Source of the DNA: JBAZWV01 sp041660225
GTDB lineage: Bacteria; Patescibacteriota; Patescibacteriia; 2-12-FULL-60-25
Direction: 5' to 3'
DNA: 64,000 nt
Assembly: GCA_041660225.1 (NCBI GenBank)
Contig: JBAZWV010000002.1
Coordinates: 186,001 to 250,000, forward strand
The notes beneath the pieces were generated by a model. That model had not been told where the DNA came from. It saw only the letters and a list, made by a program, of their open reading frames with translations, and did not search any database. The position numbers were made by a program, and so were the translations under genes. Every line of letters begins with the position of its first letter. The first letter of the stretch is position 1. Shown in pieces: positions 42,140 through 50,001 of this stretch.

Positions 42140-42508
42140 CTACGATTTTTGCAGTCGTAGACTTCGACAGAATTCCTGACTTTCTTCCTGTAATAACCGA
42201 TGTGCGGCGATACAATCGTCTGCAGAAATCGGAGGTGATTCGCGAAACTGAAGTGCATCTTGAATTTCAAGATCCGTCATCAATCCCACCGAGCTCATCG
42301 ATCCTTGGGTTTCAAGAATAATTGCCAGCATCGCATGTCCGCACGTGCGGCACGTACAATGAAACAACCGCGTCGTCCCCTTCTCTCCCACAAGCCGAAC
42401 GTCGGCAGCAGGATACGAAGCGTGACAGAGCGGGCATTGCGCAAGCAGATGCGAAGAATGAGCCTGATCCATGTCTTTCAAGATATCGTTTTCGTGCCGC
42501 TGGGTCAA
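42140..42508 (-). CDS. Small zinc-ribbon protein, unknown function
   Basis: 122 residues. A treble-clef or zinc-ribbon core from two cysteine pairs: CPLC (about 25-28) and CRTCG (about 53-57), preceded by a further cysteine in FHCTC, then a helical C-terminal half (SADDCIAAHRLLQEESQEF). No enzymatic motif. The ATG at 42508 overlaps the rodA stop as ATGA, fixing the start and implying co-expression with rodA. A transcription or wall-enzyme adaptor role is possible but unsupported. Confidence 0.75.
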   Translation of the reverse strand: MTQRHENDILKDMDQAHSSHLLAQCPLCHASYPAADVRLVGEKGTTRLFHCTCRTCGHAMLAIILETQGSMSSVGLMTDLEIQDALQFRESPPISADDCIAAHRLLQEESQEFCRSLRLQKS

Positions 42509-43620
42509 CGCGTACGAGTATCCGTTCCGGACGGACGGCGGACGGCGACAGATTCTGCAAGTGCGACCATCAAAAAAGCGACGACAAGTGACGATGCGGC
42601 GGCCGAAACAAACGGGAGCGGAATGCCGGTCACGGGCATAATGCCGAGATTCATTCCTGCGTTTACGAGGAGATGAAAACCGATGAGTGCGATGAAACTC
42701 ACAAGAAGAATTTGTGCGAACGGATCTGAAGCGGCTTTGGCAATCGAAAGCAGCCGGACGGTAATGACACCGAAGAGAACAAGAACAATCGTGATCCCGA
42801 TAAAGCCGAGATCTTCACCGATGACGGAAAAAACGAAGTCCGTCGAAGCTTCCGGTAAAAACTTGAGACGTGATTGTGATCCTTCCCCGATTCCTTTGCC
42901 AAAAACGCCGCCCGAACCGATCGCGATGCGTGCCTGGGTGACGTTATAGCCGGCGCCGCGCGGATCCGCCGCCGGATTCACGAATGAGATAAGACGCGCT
43001 CGCTGATATGAATGAAGCCCGACGGTCCAGAGCAGCGTTCCCGCGATCATGATGCCGCCGATCATGAGCAGCCACGCACGACGTGGAAGTCCGGCAAACA
43101 ACACGGCAACGATCCACATCATGATGAGGACGATGGCAGAACCGAAGTCAGGCTGGAGCAAAACGAGTCCGGCATACAGCATTGTCGCCGCACCCGATCC
43201 AATGAGCGGAATCCAGCCAAGACGCTTGTGGACGTGACGCGACAAATACCCGGCCAAAAAAACAGCGAGCAGCACCTTTGAAAGTTCGACCGGCTGAAAC
43301 GACAGGTTTCCGATCACGAACCATCCGCGCGTCCCGCGGATTGTTTGCCCGAAAAAGAGAACGGCGGTCAGCAGAAATGCGCCGACGCCATACAACGGCA
43401 ACGCGAACGGACGGATATACCGATAATCGAGAAAGACCGCACCAAAAATAAGCGCCCATCCGATCATGGAGGCAACGATCTGTTTTTCAAATTGGAACAA
43501 CGAGGCATCCCGTGAAATCCCGATGCCGTAGATCGCAAGCAATCCCAAGACGGTCAATGCCGTAGAGGCAAGAAGCAACGTCCAGTCGAACCGAACAAAT
43601 AATTCTAACCCTCGGCGCAT
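42505..43620 (-). CDS. rodA: Rod-shape SEDS peptidoglycan polymerase RodA
   Basis: 371 residues, about ten transmembrane helices. SEDS-family motifs: GTRGWFVIGNLSFQPVELSK, LLQPDFGSAIVL, QARIAIGSGGVFGKGIGEG, LPEASTDFVFSVIGEDLGF and NAGMNLGIMPVTGIPLPFVS. The family polymerises lipid II into glycan strands with a partner penicillin-binding protein (not in this window). The second motif and RodA-like loop favour RodA over FtsW. First gene of rodA-zinc ribbon; a membrane protein gene lies 38 bases upstream on the same strand. Confidence 0.93.
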   Translation of the reverse strand: MRRGLELFVRFDWTLLLASTALTVLGLLAIYGIGISRDASLFQFEKQIVASMIGWALIFGAVFLDYRYIRPFALPLYGVGAFLLTAVLFFGQTIRGTRGWFVIGNLSFQPVELSKVLLAVFLAGYLSRHVHKRLGWIPLIGSGAATMLYAGLVLLQPDFGSAIVLIMMWIVAVLFAGLPRRAWLLMIGGIMIAGTLLWTVGLHSYQRARLISFVNPAADPRGAGYNVTQARIAIGSGGVFGKGIGEGSQSRLKFLPEASTDFVFSVIGEDLGFIGITIVLVLFGVITVRLLSIAKAASDPFAQILLVSFIALIGFHLLVNAGMNLGIMPVTGIPLPFVSAAASSLVVAFLMVALAESVAVRRPSGTDTRTR

Positions 43621-43658
43621 GAAGGGAAGGTGCCATAGCGGATCGCCTTTGTCATCCG

Positions 43659-44549
43659 CTATTGTCTGAAGTGTTCGGTCGGAAGATAACTCTCCTCATC
43701 CAGAAAATTGATGACGGGAATAATCTCGGTCCGTGAAACGGAGGGGATGTTTTCAAACCAGTCGAGATCGACGTGTCGGGTTTCACCGGGAACAAGCCGC
43801 GTGAGCGAAATACGGTTCACGCCAATGACATTCGTCGCACGATACACACGAACAATGAGATCCATGTTCCAATATCCGTACGAACCACGATTGATGACAT
43901 CAAAGGACGTTCGCCCAACCTGACGCGATCCGATCACGAGATCGCGGTTGAACGTCACGTTTTCGAACGCCACATTGAAACGTTCGATCTGAAAATCCGT
44001 ATATCTCTCCCCCACCTGCGACGGATCGACGCGGTGCCATCGAATGTTTTCGACCACGAGTTGCGCAACCGCTCCACCACGGCTCTTGGGACGAAATCCG
44101 AGTTCGGTCATCACGCCTTTTGATCCCGGCATCACGAATCCGTTCCGAATCGGCGTCTGTTCACCGGATATGTTGAATCGATAATTGAACTCCACCCACC
44201 ACTGCAGATTCGCATTTTCCAGATCGACAGCCATATCGAACCGCCCATCCGTCGTCTCCAGCACCATCACGCTTCCTGTTTGAATATTCTTGGGCTGATC
44301 AGATTCAAGCGACGTGAGCGTCACTTGATTGGATGCGATCTCGGCAGTGAGCCGTGACTCCCGCGGATACGAAATCAAAAAGGCGTCGGCGAGTCCCCAC
44401 AAAATATAGAGCCAAAGAAGACCGCAGAACCCGATGAGCGCACCATAGCCGATGCGCGTGACCAAGATACGATTTCGTACCCAAAAGGATGCGAACTTCA
44501 ATTCACCTTCCGAAAACCCTCCACCGATCTCGACCGGGCCAGGCGGCAT
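43659..44549 (-). CDS. Single-pass membrane protein with a large exported domain, unknown
   Basis: Not recognised. 296 residues: a short cytoplasmic N-terminus, one transmembrane helix (about 35-57, GALIGFCGLLWLYILWGLADAF), then about 235 residues that look like two beta-rich domains (VTLTSLESDQPKNIQTGSVMVLET ... FNVAFENVTFNRDLVIGSRQVGRTSFDVINRG), suggesting an Ig-like exported part. No catalytic motif. Starts close to gyrB but divergently; rodA follows. A wall-elongation accessory is a guess based on position. Confidence 0.72.
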   Translation of the reverse strand: MPPGPVEIGGGFSEGELKFASFWVRNRILVTRIGYGALIGFCGLLWLYILWGLADAFLISYPRESRLTAEIASNQVTLTSLESDQPKNIQTGSVMVLETTDGRFDMAVDLENANLQWWVEFNYRFNISGEQTPIRNGFVMPGSKGVMTELGFRPKSRGGAVAQLVVENIRWHRVDPSQVGERYTDFQIERFNVAFENVTFNRDLVIGSRQVGRTSFDVINRGSYGYWNMDLIVRVYRATNVIGVNRISLTRLVPGETRHVDLDWFENIPSVSRTEIIPVINFLDEESYLPTEHFRQ

Positions 44550-44572
44550 GACACCAGTGTACCACGCAGCCC

Positions 44573-44601
44573 TTGCTCCGAATGCTTTGGACCGCTACCA
44601 T
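44573..44601 (+). promoter_or_regulatory. gyrB promoter
   Basis: TTGCTC (44573-44578), 17-base spacer, TACCAT (44596-44601), 16 bases before the ATG at 44618. Confidence 0.45.
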
Positions 44602-44617
44602 TGGCCCATCCTCAACT

Positions 44618-46657
44618 ATGGCCAAAGACGACAAAAAGAAGTCCGGAAATTACGGTGCGGAACAGATCTCCGTCCTCGAAGGTCTTGATCCGGTACGCAA
44701 GCGTCCGGGCATGTACATCGGCTCGACCGGACCGGATGGGTTGCACCACCTGATCTGGGAAGTCGTCGACAACTCGTTCGACGAAGCCATGGCCGGGCAC
44801 GCCAATCTTATTACCGTGACGATGAACGCCGACGGCAGCATATCGGTACATGACAATGGCCGCGGTATTCCGGTTGATACGCACAAACAATTTAAAGTCT
44901 CCGCCCTCGAACTCGTACTGACCAAGCTCCACGCGGGAGGAAAATTCGGCGGCGACGCATCGGGCTATAAAGTCTCCGGCGGTCTCCACGGTGTGGGTGT
45001 TTCGGTCGTGAACGCGCTTTCTGATCATCTCGAAGTCATCGTCGAACGCGACGGCGGTATGTACCAGCAGGAATACGCACGCGGCATTCCGAAATATAAG
45101 GTGAAGCAAATCGGCAAGAGCAAAAACCACGGAACGAAAGTCACGTTCAAACCGGACGCCTCCATCTTTACGACCGTCGAATTCGAACTCAGCCGCGTCT
45201 TGGAACATCTTCGCCAGCAATGCTATCTCACCAAGGGCATTCGCCTCTTGATTGTCGATGCACGCACCGCACCACACGCGAGTTACGGTTTTTATTTCGA
45301 GGGCGGCGTCGCGTCGTATGTGCGTCATTTGAACCACTCAAAGCACGTCAAACACGACTCCGTATTCTACGTTGAGAAACAGGTCGAAAAAGCCTCCGTC
45401 GAAATCGCGATCCAATATACGGAGGAATACAGCGAGAGCCTCTACGCGTACACCAACAACATCACCAACCCCGAAGGCGGTTCGCACGTGATGGGGTTCC
45501 GTTCGGCACTCACTCGCGTATTGAACAACTACGCGCGCGGCAAAGGCTATCTCAAAGAGAAGGATGAAAACCTGACCGGTGAAGATGTCCGTGAAGGTCT
45601 CACGGCCGTCATTTCGATCAAGATCCCGGAACCGCAATTCGAAGGACAAACAAAAGCCAAGCTGGGCAACCCCGAAGTGCGTGGCGCGGTTGAAACCGTC
45701 GTTAATGAAGCGCTTGCGATGTTCCTCGAAGAACATCCGCGCGACGCCGAAGCCATCATCGGAAAGTGCGTGCTCGCCCAACGCGCCCGTGCCGCCGCCC
45801 GTGCCGCCCGTGACACCGTGTTACGCAAAGGCGCACTCGAAGGGTTTACGCTTCCGGGAAAACTCGCCGACTGTTCGACGAAAGATGCGAGCGTCTCCGA
45901 GCTCTACATCGTCGAGGGAGACTCTGCCGGAGGCTCCGCGAAACAGGGACGCGACCGCGAGTTCCAGGCGATTCTTCCGCTTCGTGGAAAAATCTTGAAC
46001 GTGGAACGCGCGCGTCTCGACAAGATGCTTGGCAACAACGAAATCAAGAGCCTTGTCATCGCACTCGGAACGAATATCGGTGAGATGTTTGATCTCTCGA
46101 AGTTGCGCTACAACCGCATCGTCATCATGACCGACGCCGACGTCGACGGTGCGCACATCCGCACGCTCTTGCTGACGCTCTTCTACCGCTACTTCCCCAC
46201 CATCATCACCGACGGCCACCTCTTCATCGCAAAACCTCCCCTCTTCCGCGTCTCTAAAGGCAAAAACGCGCAGTATGCGTTCTCTGACAAAGAGCGTGAC
46301 GATCTCGTGGCCGAATTTTCAAAACAGAAAGAGGACGTAAAATTATTGAAAGCAAAAAAAGAAACGACGGAAGACGCACCGGAAGCGACATCCGAAACCG
46401 GAGACGAACTCGAAGCCGATGGAACGATCAAAGTTGTTGGAGGCATTTCGATCCAACGCTACAAGGGTCTTGGTGAAATGAATCCGGAACAGCTCTGGGA
46501 AACAACGATGAATCCGGAAAACCGCGTCATGAAACTTGTCACGATCGACGATGCCGTTGCTGCCGATGAAACCTTCGACATTCTGATGGGCGCCGAAGTC
46601 GCCCCGCGCAAAAAATTCATCCAAACGCACGCCAAAAACGCGAACCTGGATATCTAG
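44618..46657 (+). CDS. gyrB: DNA gyrase subunit B
   Basis: ATPase subunit of type II topoisomerase introducing negative supercoils. 679 residues from ATG 44618 (MAKDDKKKSGNYGAEQ); an upstream in-frame reading to 44573 would begin inside the promoter. GHKL ATP site: EVVDNSFDEAMAGH, DNGRGIPVD, GKFGGDASGYKVSGGLHGVG. TOPRIM: LYIVEGDSAGGSAKQGRDR with the metal acids DADVDGAHI. The C-terminal part retains QRYKGLGEMNPEQLWETTMNP. An insert rich in Lys/Glu (about 585-620) is present before the final segment. A GyrA gene is not in the window; GyrB rather than ParE is inferred from overall motifs. Confidence 0.95.
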   Translation: MAKDDKKKSGNYGAEQISVLEGLDPVRKRPGMYIGSTGPDGLHHLIWEVVDNSFDEAMAGHANLITVTMNADGSISVHDNGRGIPVDTHKQFKVSALELVLTKLHAGGKFGGDASGYKVSGGLHGVGVSVVNALSDHLEVIVERDGGMYQQEYARGIPKYKVKQIGKSKNHGTKVTFKPDASIFTTVEFELSRVLEHLRQQCYLTKGIRLLIVDARTAPHASYGFYFEGGVASYVRHLNHSKHVKHDSVFYVEKQVEKASVEIAIQYTEEYSESLYAYTNNITNPEGGSHVMGFRSALTRVLNNYARGKGYLKEKDENLTGEDVREGLTAVISIKIPEPQFEGQTKAKLGNPEVRGAVETVVNEALAMFLEEHPRDAEAIIGKCVLAQRARAAARAARDTVLRKGALEGFTLPGKLADCSTKDASVSELYIVEGDSAGGSAKQGRDREFQAILPLRGKILNVERARLDKMLGNNEIKSLVIALGTNIGEMFDLSKLRYNRIVIMTDADVDGAHIRTLLLTLFYRYFPTIITDGHLFIAKPPLFRVSKGKNAQYAFSDKERDDLVAEFSKQKEDVKLLKAKKETTEDAPEATSETGDELEADGTIKVVGGISIQRYKGLGEMNPEQLWETTMNPENRVMKLVTIDDAVAADETFDILMGAEVAPRKKFIQTHAKNANLDI

Positions 46658-46663
46658 CGCAAA

Positions 46664-46685
46664 AGAAAAAACCCCTTTTGGGGTT
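46664..46685 (-). terminator. Terminator between gyrB and the GTG-start orphan
   Basis: AACCCC/GGGGTT stem (46670-46684 region) with a four-base loop. On the minus strand it is followed by TTTTTTCTTTT, so it mainly ends the orphan gene, whose stop it contains. Confidence 0.65.
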
Positions 46686-47175
46686 AAGCGGCGCGTCGTA
46701 TTTCGATGTAACGCGGTTGATGAAGAGGAAGAGTGCTCACGTTCTTCCGTTGCTTCAACCGATCACACGCATCTTCGAGATGTACGATGCATCCCATGAT
46801 GTGACAGAGCGAGTCGAGACGATCTCGTTGCTGTGTCACTCGTTCCAGTTCGGCGACGTCCTTGGGACGGCTCCGAAAGAGTGCGTGCTCGTGGGCGAAT
46901 ACGGCATACACTCGTTCAAGCATGTGCGTGAGAATCGTCTCGATGCGTGACAGCGGCCAGGCTCGCACGGCATGAGCTGGTTGAAGCGCTGGGCGCATTC
47001 CGTAAAGCTTCTCGAGTGTTCGAAGAGCTTCGGAGAATTCTGTGATGACATCCCCCCTGATCGACAGTCCTTCACGCGCCTTCACAGGATCGTTGCAGAT
47101 CGTATGAAGGGAACGGAAGGCGATGGCACGGCACTGGGGATCACCTGGGACCCCTGTTGCGATCTCGAGGATCAC
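46684..47175 (-). CDS. Orphan helical protein with a GTG start, 163 residues
   Basis: Not recognised. I set the start at the GTG at 47175: it has an excellent ribosome binding site (AAGGAG, seven bases away), it lies about 48 bases behind a strong promoter, and the longer ATG reading (47340) would run across that promoter and into secE. The protein is almost all alpha-helical (LRTLEKLYGMRPALQPAH, SRIETILTHMLERVYAVFAHEHALF, RVTQQRDRLDSLCHIMGCIVHLEDACDRLKQ), cytoplasmic, without metal-binding or catalytic signature. Helix-bundle binding protein is the most that can be said. Confidence 0.75.
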   Translation of the reverse strand: MILEIATGVPGDPQCRAIAFRSLHTICNDPVKAREGLSIRGDVITEFSEALRTLEKLYGMRPALQPAHAVRAWPLSRIETILTHMLERVYAVFAHEHALFRSRPKDVAELERVTQQRDRLDSLCHIMGCIVHLEDACDRLKQRKNVSTLPLHQPRYIEIRRAA

Positions 47176-47229
47176 ATCTATGCTCCTTTTTATAATGTAA
47201 ACGGTCGGGAATGGTCCCAAACCATCCTC

Positions 47230-47258
47230 TGTATACCGGAAGGCGCGCGTCTTGTCAA
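47230..47258 (-). promoter_or_regulatory. Promoter of the GTG-start orphan
   Basis: Minus strand TTGACA (47253-47258), 17-base spacer, TATACA (47230-47235). Near-consensus. Its -35 box coincides with that of the divergent secE promoter. Confidence 0.65.
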
Positions 47259-47280
47259 TCGTCTCAAGTCGTGATATCTT
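47252..47280 (+). promoter_or_regulatory. secE promoter
   Basis: TTGTCA (47252-47257), 17-base spacer, TATCTT (47275-47280). Five of six -35 positions are shared with the promoter on the other strand, so polymerase cannot occupy both at once. Confidence 0.55.
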
Positions 47281-47287
47281 GCCAAGC

Positions 47288-47656
47288 ATGAAGCCCGCGA
47301 AGGGTTTTTTAGAACCTATGAATCCTGTAAAAGCCCTCACTGACTACCTTCGTTCCGCCAAAGCGGAGCTCGAAAAAGTAACCTGGCCGTCCCGCAAAGA
47401 CACCATCCGCTATAGCTCCCTCGTCCTTGGCGTGAGCGTGCTTGTGGCTGTGTTCTTCGCCGGTCTCGACTTTGGTCTGAACCGCATCGTGACGTTGCAA
47501 CTTGAAAGCCGCGATGGAACGACTCAACAGCAGCCGGTCGCGGACCCCGCTCCCGTCACTCCCGTGGTTCCAGGTCTCGATATCGAACCCCAGAGCGGCG
47601 ACTTCCGCCCTTCAGACGTTCAGGTCGAACCAACGACCCCGACCCCTCAACCATAA
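47288..47656 (+). CDS. secE: Preprotein translocase subunit SecE
   Basis: Essential small subunit of the SecYEG channel. 122 residues from the ATG at 47288, seven bases behind the -10 box (leaderless pattern); ATG 47318 (MNPVKAL) is a good alternative. Family core LRSAKAELEKVTWPSRKDTIRYS followed by one transmembrane helix (about 43-63). Unusual: a Pro/Thr/Gln-rich C-terminal tail of about 45 residues after the membrane span (VADPAPVTPVVPG to the end), absent from most SecE. Begins secE-nusG-rplK-rplA. Confidence 0.88.
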   Translation: MKPAKGFLEPMNPVKALTDYLRSAKAELEKVTWPSRKDTIRYSSLVLGVSVLVAVFFAGLDFGLNRIVTLQLESRDGTTQQQPVADPAPVTPVVPGLDIEPQSGDFRPSDVQVEPTTPTPQP

Positions 47657-47675
47657 TCCTGCTCTTTGATTTTGT

Positions 47676-48224
47676 ATGGCTAAACAAACCCTTGATCTCG
47701 GCCGCCGCTGGTTCGCGATCCACACGTACTCCGGGTACGAGGAAAACGTCGCCGACAACCTGAAGCGACGTATCGATACGCTCGGTATGGGCGACAAAAT
47801 CTTCGGAGTCATCGTGCCGACCGAAAAGAAAATCAAGATCAAGAACGGCAAACGCAAGGTCGTCGAAGAAAAAATCTTCCCGGGATACGTGCTCGTTGAA
47901 ATGGTTGTGACGGATGACTCGTGGTACGTCGTGCGCAACACGCCGAACGTCACGGGATTCATCGGCACCGGTACCACGCCGTCCCCGCTCTCCGAAAAGG
48001 AAGTGCAGCATCTTGTGAAGCGCATGGGCACGGCCGAGGAACCGCAATTCTCCATCGACATCCAACCGGGTATGCCGGTCAAGATCGGTGACGGACCGTT
48101 CAAGGGATTCGAAGGCAAGGTCAACGAAGTGGATGGCGCACGCGGCAAAGTAAAAGTGCTCGTCTCCATGTTCGGCCGCGAGACCCCACTCGAACTCGAT
48201 TTCACCCAGGTAAAGAAGATCTAA
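47676..48224 (+). CDS. nusG: Transcription elongation/antitermination factor NusG
   Basis: 182 residues. NGN domain (RRWFAIHTYSGYEENVADNLKRRI, FPGYVLVEMVV, VRNTPNVTGFIG) and C-terminal KOW (GMPVKIGDGPFKGFEGKVNEVDGARGKVKVLV, in about 130-170). Couples RNA polymerase to ribosomes and Rho. Follows secE by 19 bases in the standard order. Nothing unusual in length or motifs. Confidence 0.97.
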   Translation: MAKQTLDLGRRWFAIHTYSGYEENVADNLKRRIDTLGMGDKIFGVIVPTEKKIKIKNGKRKVVEEKIFPGYVLVEMVVTDDSWYVVRNTPNVTGFIGTGTTPSPLSEKEVQHLVKRMGTAEEPQFSIDIQPGMPVKIGDGPFKGFEGKVNEVDGARGKVKVLVSMFGRETPLELDFTQVKKI

Positions 48225-48288
48225 TCGCGAGGTCTTCAGGAATGATGCGCTTCTCGTCGCTCCTGATTACTCACCACGATTTACGAAT

Positions 48289-48711
48289 ATGGCCAAAAAG
48301 GTCAAAACACTCATCAAGTTGCAGATCGTCGGTGGTCAGGCGAACCCTGCCCCGCCGGTCGGTACCGCTCTCGGTCCGCAAGGATTGAACATCGCGGAGT
48401 TCTGCAAGCGCTTTAACGACGCCACGGCGGATCGCCGCGGCGAAGTCGTCCCGTGTATCATCACGGTGTACGAAGACCGCACCTACGACTTCATCCTGAA
48501 GATCGCTCCGGTCGCCGAAATGCTGAAGAAGGCCGCTGGAATCCAAAAGGGTTCCGCGAAACCGCTCCAGGAAAAAGTCGGTAAAATCACCAAAGCTCAG
48601 ATCCGCGAGATCGCGGAAAAAAAGCTCCCTGACCTCAACTGTCACACCGTCGAAGCTGCCATGAAGCAGGTCGAAGGCACAGCCAAGAACATGGGACTCA
48701 ACGTCGTCTAA
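48289..48711 (+). CDS. rplK: 50S ribosomal protein uL11
   Basis: 140 residues, canonical. KTLIKLQIVGGQANPAPPVGTALGPQGLNI marks the N-terminal domain and linker; the RNA-binding C-terminal domain holds KIAPVAEMLKKAAGIQKGS and the KITKAQIREIAEKKLPDLN block near the end. Component of the GTPase-associated centre. Followed by a terminator, so uL1 downstream is expressed separately here, unlike the usual rplK-rplA transcript. Confidence 0.97.
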   Translation: MAKKVKTLIKLQIVGGQANPAPPVGTALGPQGLNIAEFCKRFNDATADRRGEVVPCIITVYEDRTYDFILKIAPVAEMLKKAAGIQKGSAKPLQEKVGKITKAQIREIAEKKLPDLNCHTVEAAMKQVEGTAKNMGLNVV

Positions 48712-48719
48712 CACGACAC

Positions 48720-48750
48720 AAAAAACATCCGGCACATCCGGGTGTTTTTG
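48720..48750 (+). terminator. Terminator after rplK
   Basis: Stem ACAtCCGG/CCGGgTGT (48725-48732, 48738-48745), five-base loop, A-run before and TTTTT after. Confidence 0.7.
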
Positions 48751-48773
48751 TTTGTGGTATCCTTCCCATCAAT

Positions 48774-49145
48774 ATGACAACCTCCAAATCTTCTCTCATC
48801 AAGACGTTGTACTTCTACGTCGTCTCGCTGATCTCACTCATGATGATCGTCTTCTCGACCGCCGATCTCGTGAATATTGGTCTCAAGACTTGGGTCTTTA
48901 CGAAAGCGGATGATGCGAACTACTATATCCAACCATGCGCCGTACCGGTAATGCCGCCGGGCACCGACGCGCCCAACGTGGATTACATGAAGAACTGCGA
49001 AGACAACAATCGCATCCAAAAAGAAAATTACGAAGTCCAAAAGCAACGCGATGCCGTCCGCGATCTCGCCTTCCTGGTCGTCGGTATCCCCCTCTTCGCG
49101 TATCACTGGAGAACGATTCGCAAAGAATCACGGGACGAGAAATAA
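48774..49145 (+). CDS. Small two-pass membrane protein between rplK and rplA
   Basis: 123 residues, not recognised with certainty. Transmembrane helices at about 13-35 (YFYVVSLISLMMIVFSTADLV) and 95-112 (LAFLVVGIPLFAYHW) with a polar loop of about 60 residues holding two cysteines (QPCAVPV, MKNCEDNN) that could be bridged outside the membrane. DUF5671-like by general appearance only. A TATCCT box with TGG before it lies ten bases upstream of the ATG. It interrupts the normally adjacent rplK and rplA and has terminators on both sides. Confidence 0.75.
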   Translation: MTTSKSSLIKTLYFYVVSLISLMMIVFSTADLVNIGLKTWVFTKADDANYYIQPCAVPVMPPGTDAPNVDYMKNCEDNNRIQKENYEVQKQRDAVRDLAFLVVGIPLFAYHWRTIRKESRDEK

Positions 49146-49151
49146 GCCCAA

Positions 49152-49178
49152 CCGCCCCTTGACCCAGGGGCGGTTTTG
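49152..49178 (+). terminator. Terminator after the two-pass membrane protein
   Basis: Eight-bp stem CCGCCCCT/AGGGGCGG (49152-49159, 49166-49173), six-base loop, then TTTTGTATT. It overlaps the rplA promoter. Confidence 0.75.
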
Positions 49179-49187
49179 TATTAGAGT
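49159..49187 (+). promoter_or_regulatory. rplA promoter
   Basis: TTGACC (49159-49164), 17-base spacer, TAGAGT (49182-49187); leader of about 50 bases. The -35 box is in the loop of the preceding terminator. Confidence 0.45.
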
Positions 49188-49208
49188 GGCGCCATTACAA
49201 ACCTAACC

Positions 49209-49239
49209 GTGGGAGGGCCCAACCGCCCGTCCGCACCAC
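49209..49239 (+). promoter_or_regulatory. Candidate uL1 autoregulatory mRNA leader
   Basis: GTGG (49209-49212) pairs with CCAC (49236-49239) and GGGC (49215-49218) with GCCC (49225-49228), leaving an asymmetric internal loop GA opposite GTCCGCA. The 5' strand GTGGGAG equals the conserved strand of the uL1 binding site in 23S rRNA helix 76-77. It lies four bases before the rplA start, where uL1 binding would block translation. Confidence 0.45.
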
Positions 49240-49243
49240 AGCT

Positions 49244-49933
49244 ATGCCGCGTTCCAAACGCTACAATGAGCTCAAGAAGCTCGTTGACTCAAAGAAGCTC
49301 TACTCGCCGTCAGAAGCGATCGAGCTCGTGAAGAAGACATCGACAACCAAGTTCGACGGTTCCATCGAGGTGCACATGAACCTTGGGATCGACCCGAAGA
49401 AGGGTGAACAACAGGTTCGCTCGACGCTCGTCATGCCGAACTCGACCGGCAAGATGAAGAAGATCGCCGCGTTCGTCCCCGCTGACAAAGAAAAGGAAGC
49501 GAAAGACGCCGGTGCCGATATCGTCGGAGGTGAAGAGCTTCTCGAACAGATCGCCAAGACCGGAAAAGTCGACTTTGAAGTCGCCGTTGCGACGCCGGAC
49601 ATGATGCCGAAAATGGCCAAGGTCGCGAAGATCCTCGGTCCGAAGGGCCTCATGCCGAACCCGAAGACGGAAACCGTCGGCACGAACGTGAAAAAGATGG
49701 TTGAAGAACTCAAGCGCGGTAAAGTCACGGTGAAGAACGATGCCACGGGCAACGTCCACCAGGTGATCGGCAAGACGTCGCAGGACGATGCCAAGCTCCA
49801 AGAGAACTTCATCGCCGTCGTCGAAGCCATCCGCAAGATGAAACCGGCCAGCGCCAAGGGAACCTACATCAAGTCCCTGGTCATGACCTCCACCATGGGC
49901 CCCGCAATCAACGTTGATCCGGCCAAGGTCTAA
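49244..49933 (+). CDS. rplA: 50S ribosomal protein uL1
   Basis: 229 residues, full length: RYNELKKLVDSKKLYSPSEAIELVKKTSTTKFDGSIEVHMNLGID at the start, domain II with GPKGLMPNPKTETVG, and the C-terminal GTYIKSLVMTSTMGPAINVD. Forms the L1 stalk and in many bacteria represses its own operon. Separate promoter and leader (see the candidate site at 49209). Followed by a near-perfect terminator. Some Patescibacteria lack uL1; this one has it. Confidence 0.97.
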   Translation: MPRSKRYNELKKLVDSKKLYSPSEAIELVKKTSTTKFDGSIEVHMNLGIDPKKGEQQVRSTLVMPNSTGKMKKIAAFVPADKEKEAKDAGADIVGGEELLEQIAKTGKVDFEVAVATPDMMPKMAKVAKILGPKGLMPNPKTETVGTNVKKMVEELKRGKVTVKNDATGNVHQVIGKTSQDDAKLQENFIAVVEAIRKMKPASAKGTYIKSLVMTSTMGPAINVDPAKV

Positions 49934-49950
49934 TCGATCCACATCGACGC

Positions 49951-49975
49951 AAAAACAGGGCATTGCCCTGTTTTT
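49951..49975 (+). terminator. Terminator after rplA
   Basis: CAGGGC/GCCCTG stem with a three-base loop, extended by A5/T5 to 11 bp. Confidence 0.85.
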
Positions 49976-50001
49976 GCTTTCTCGATAAGGTTTCGGCCGA
50001 T

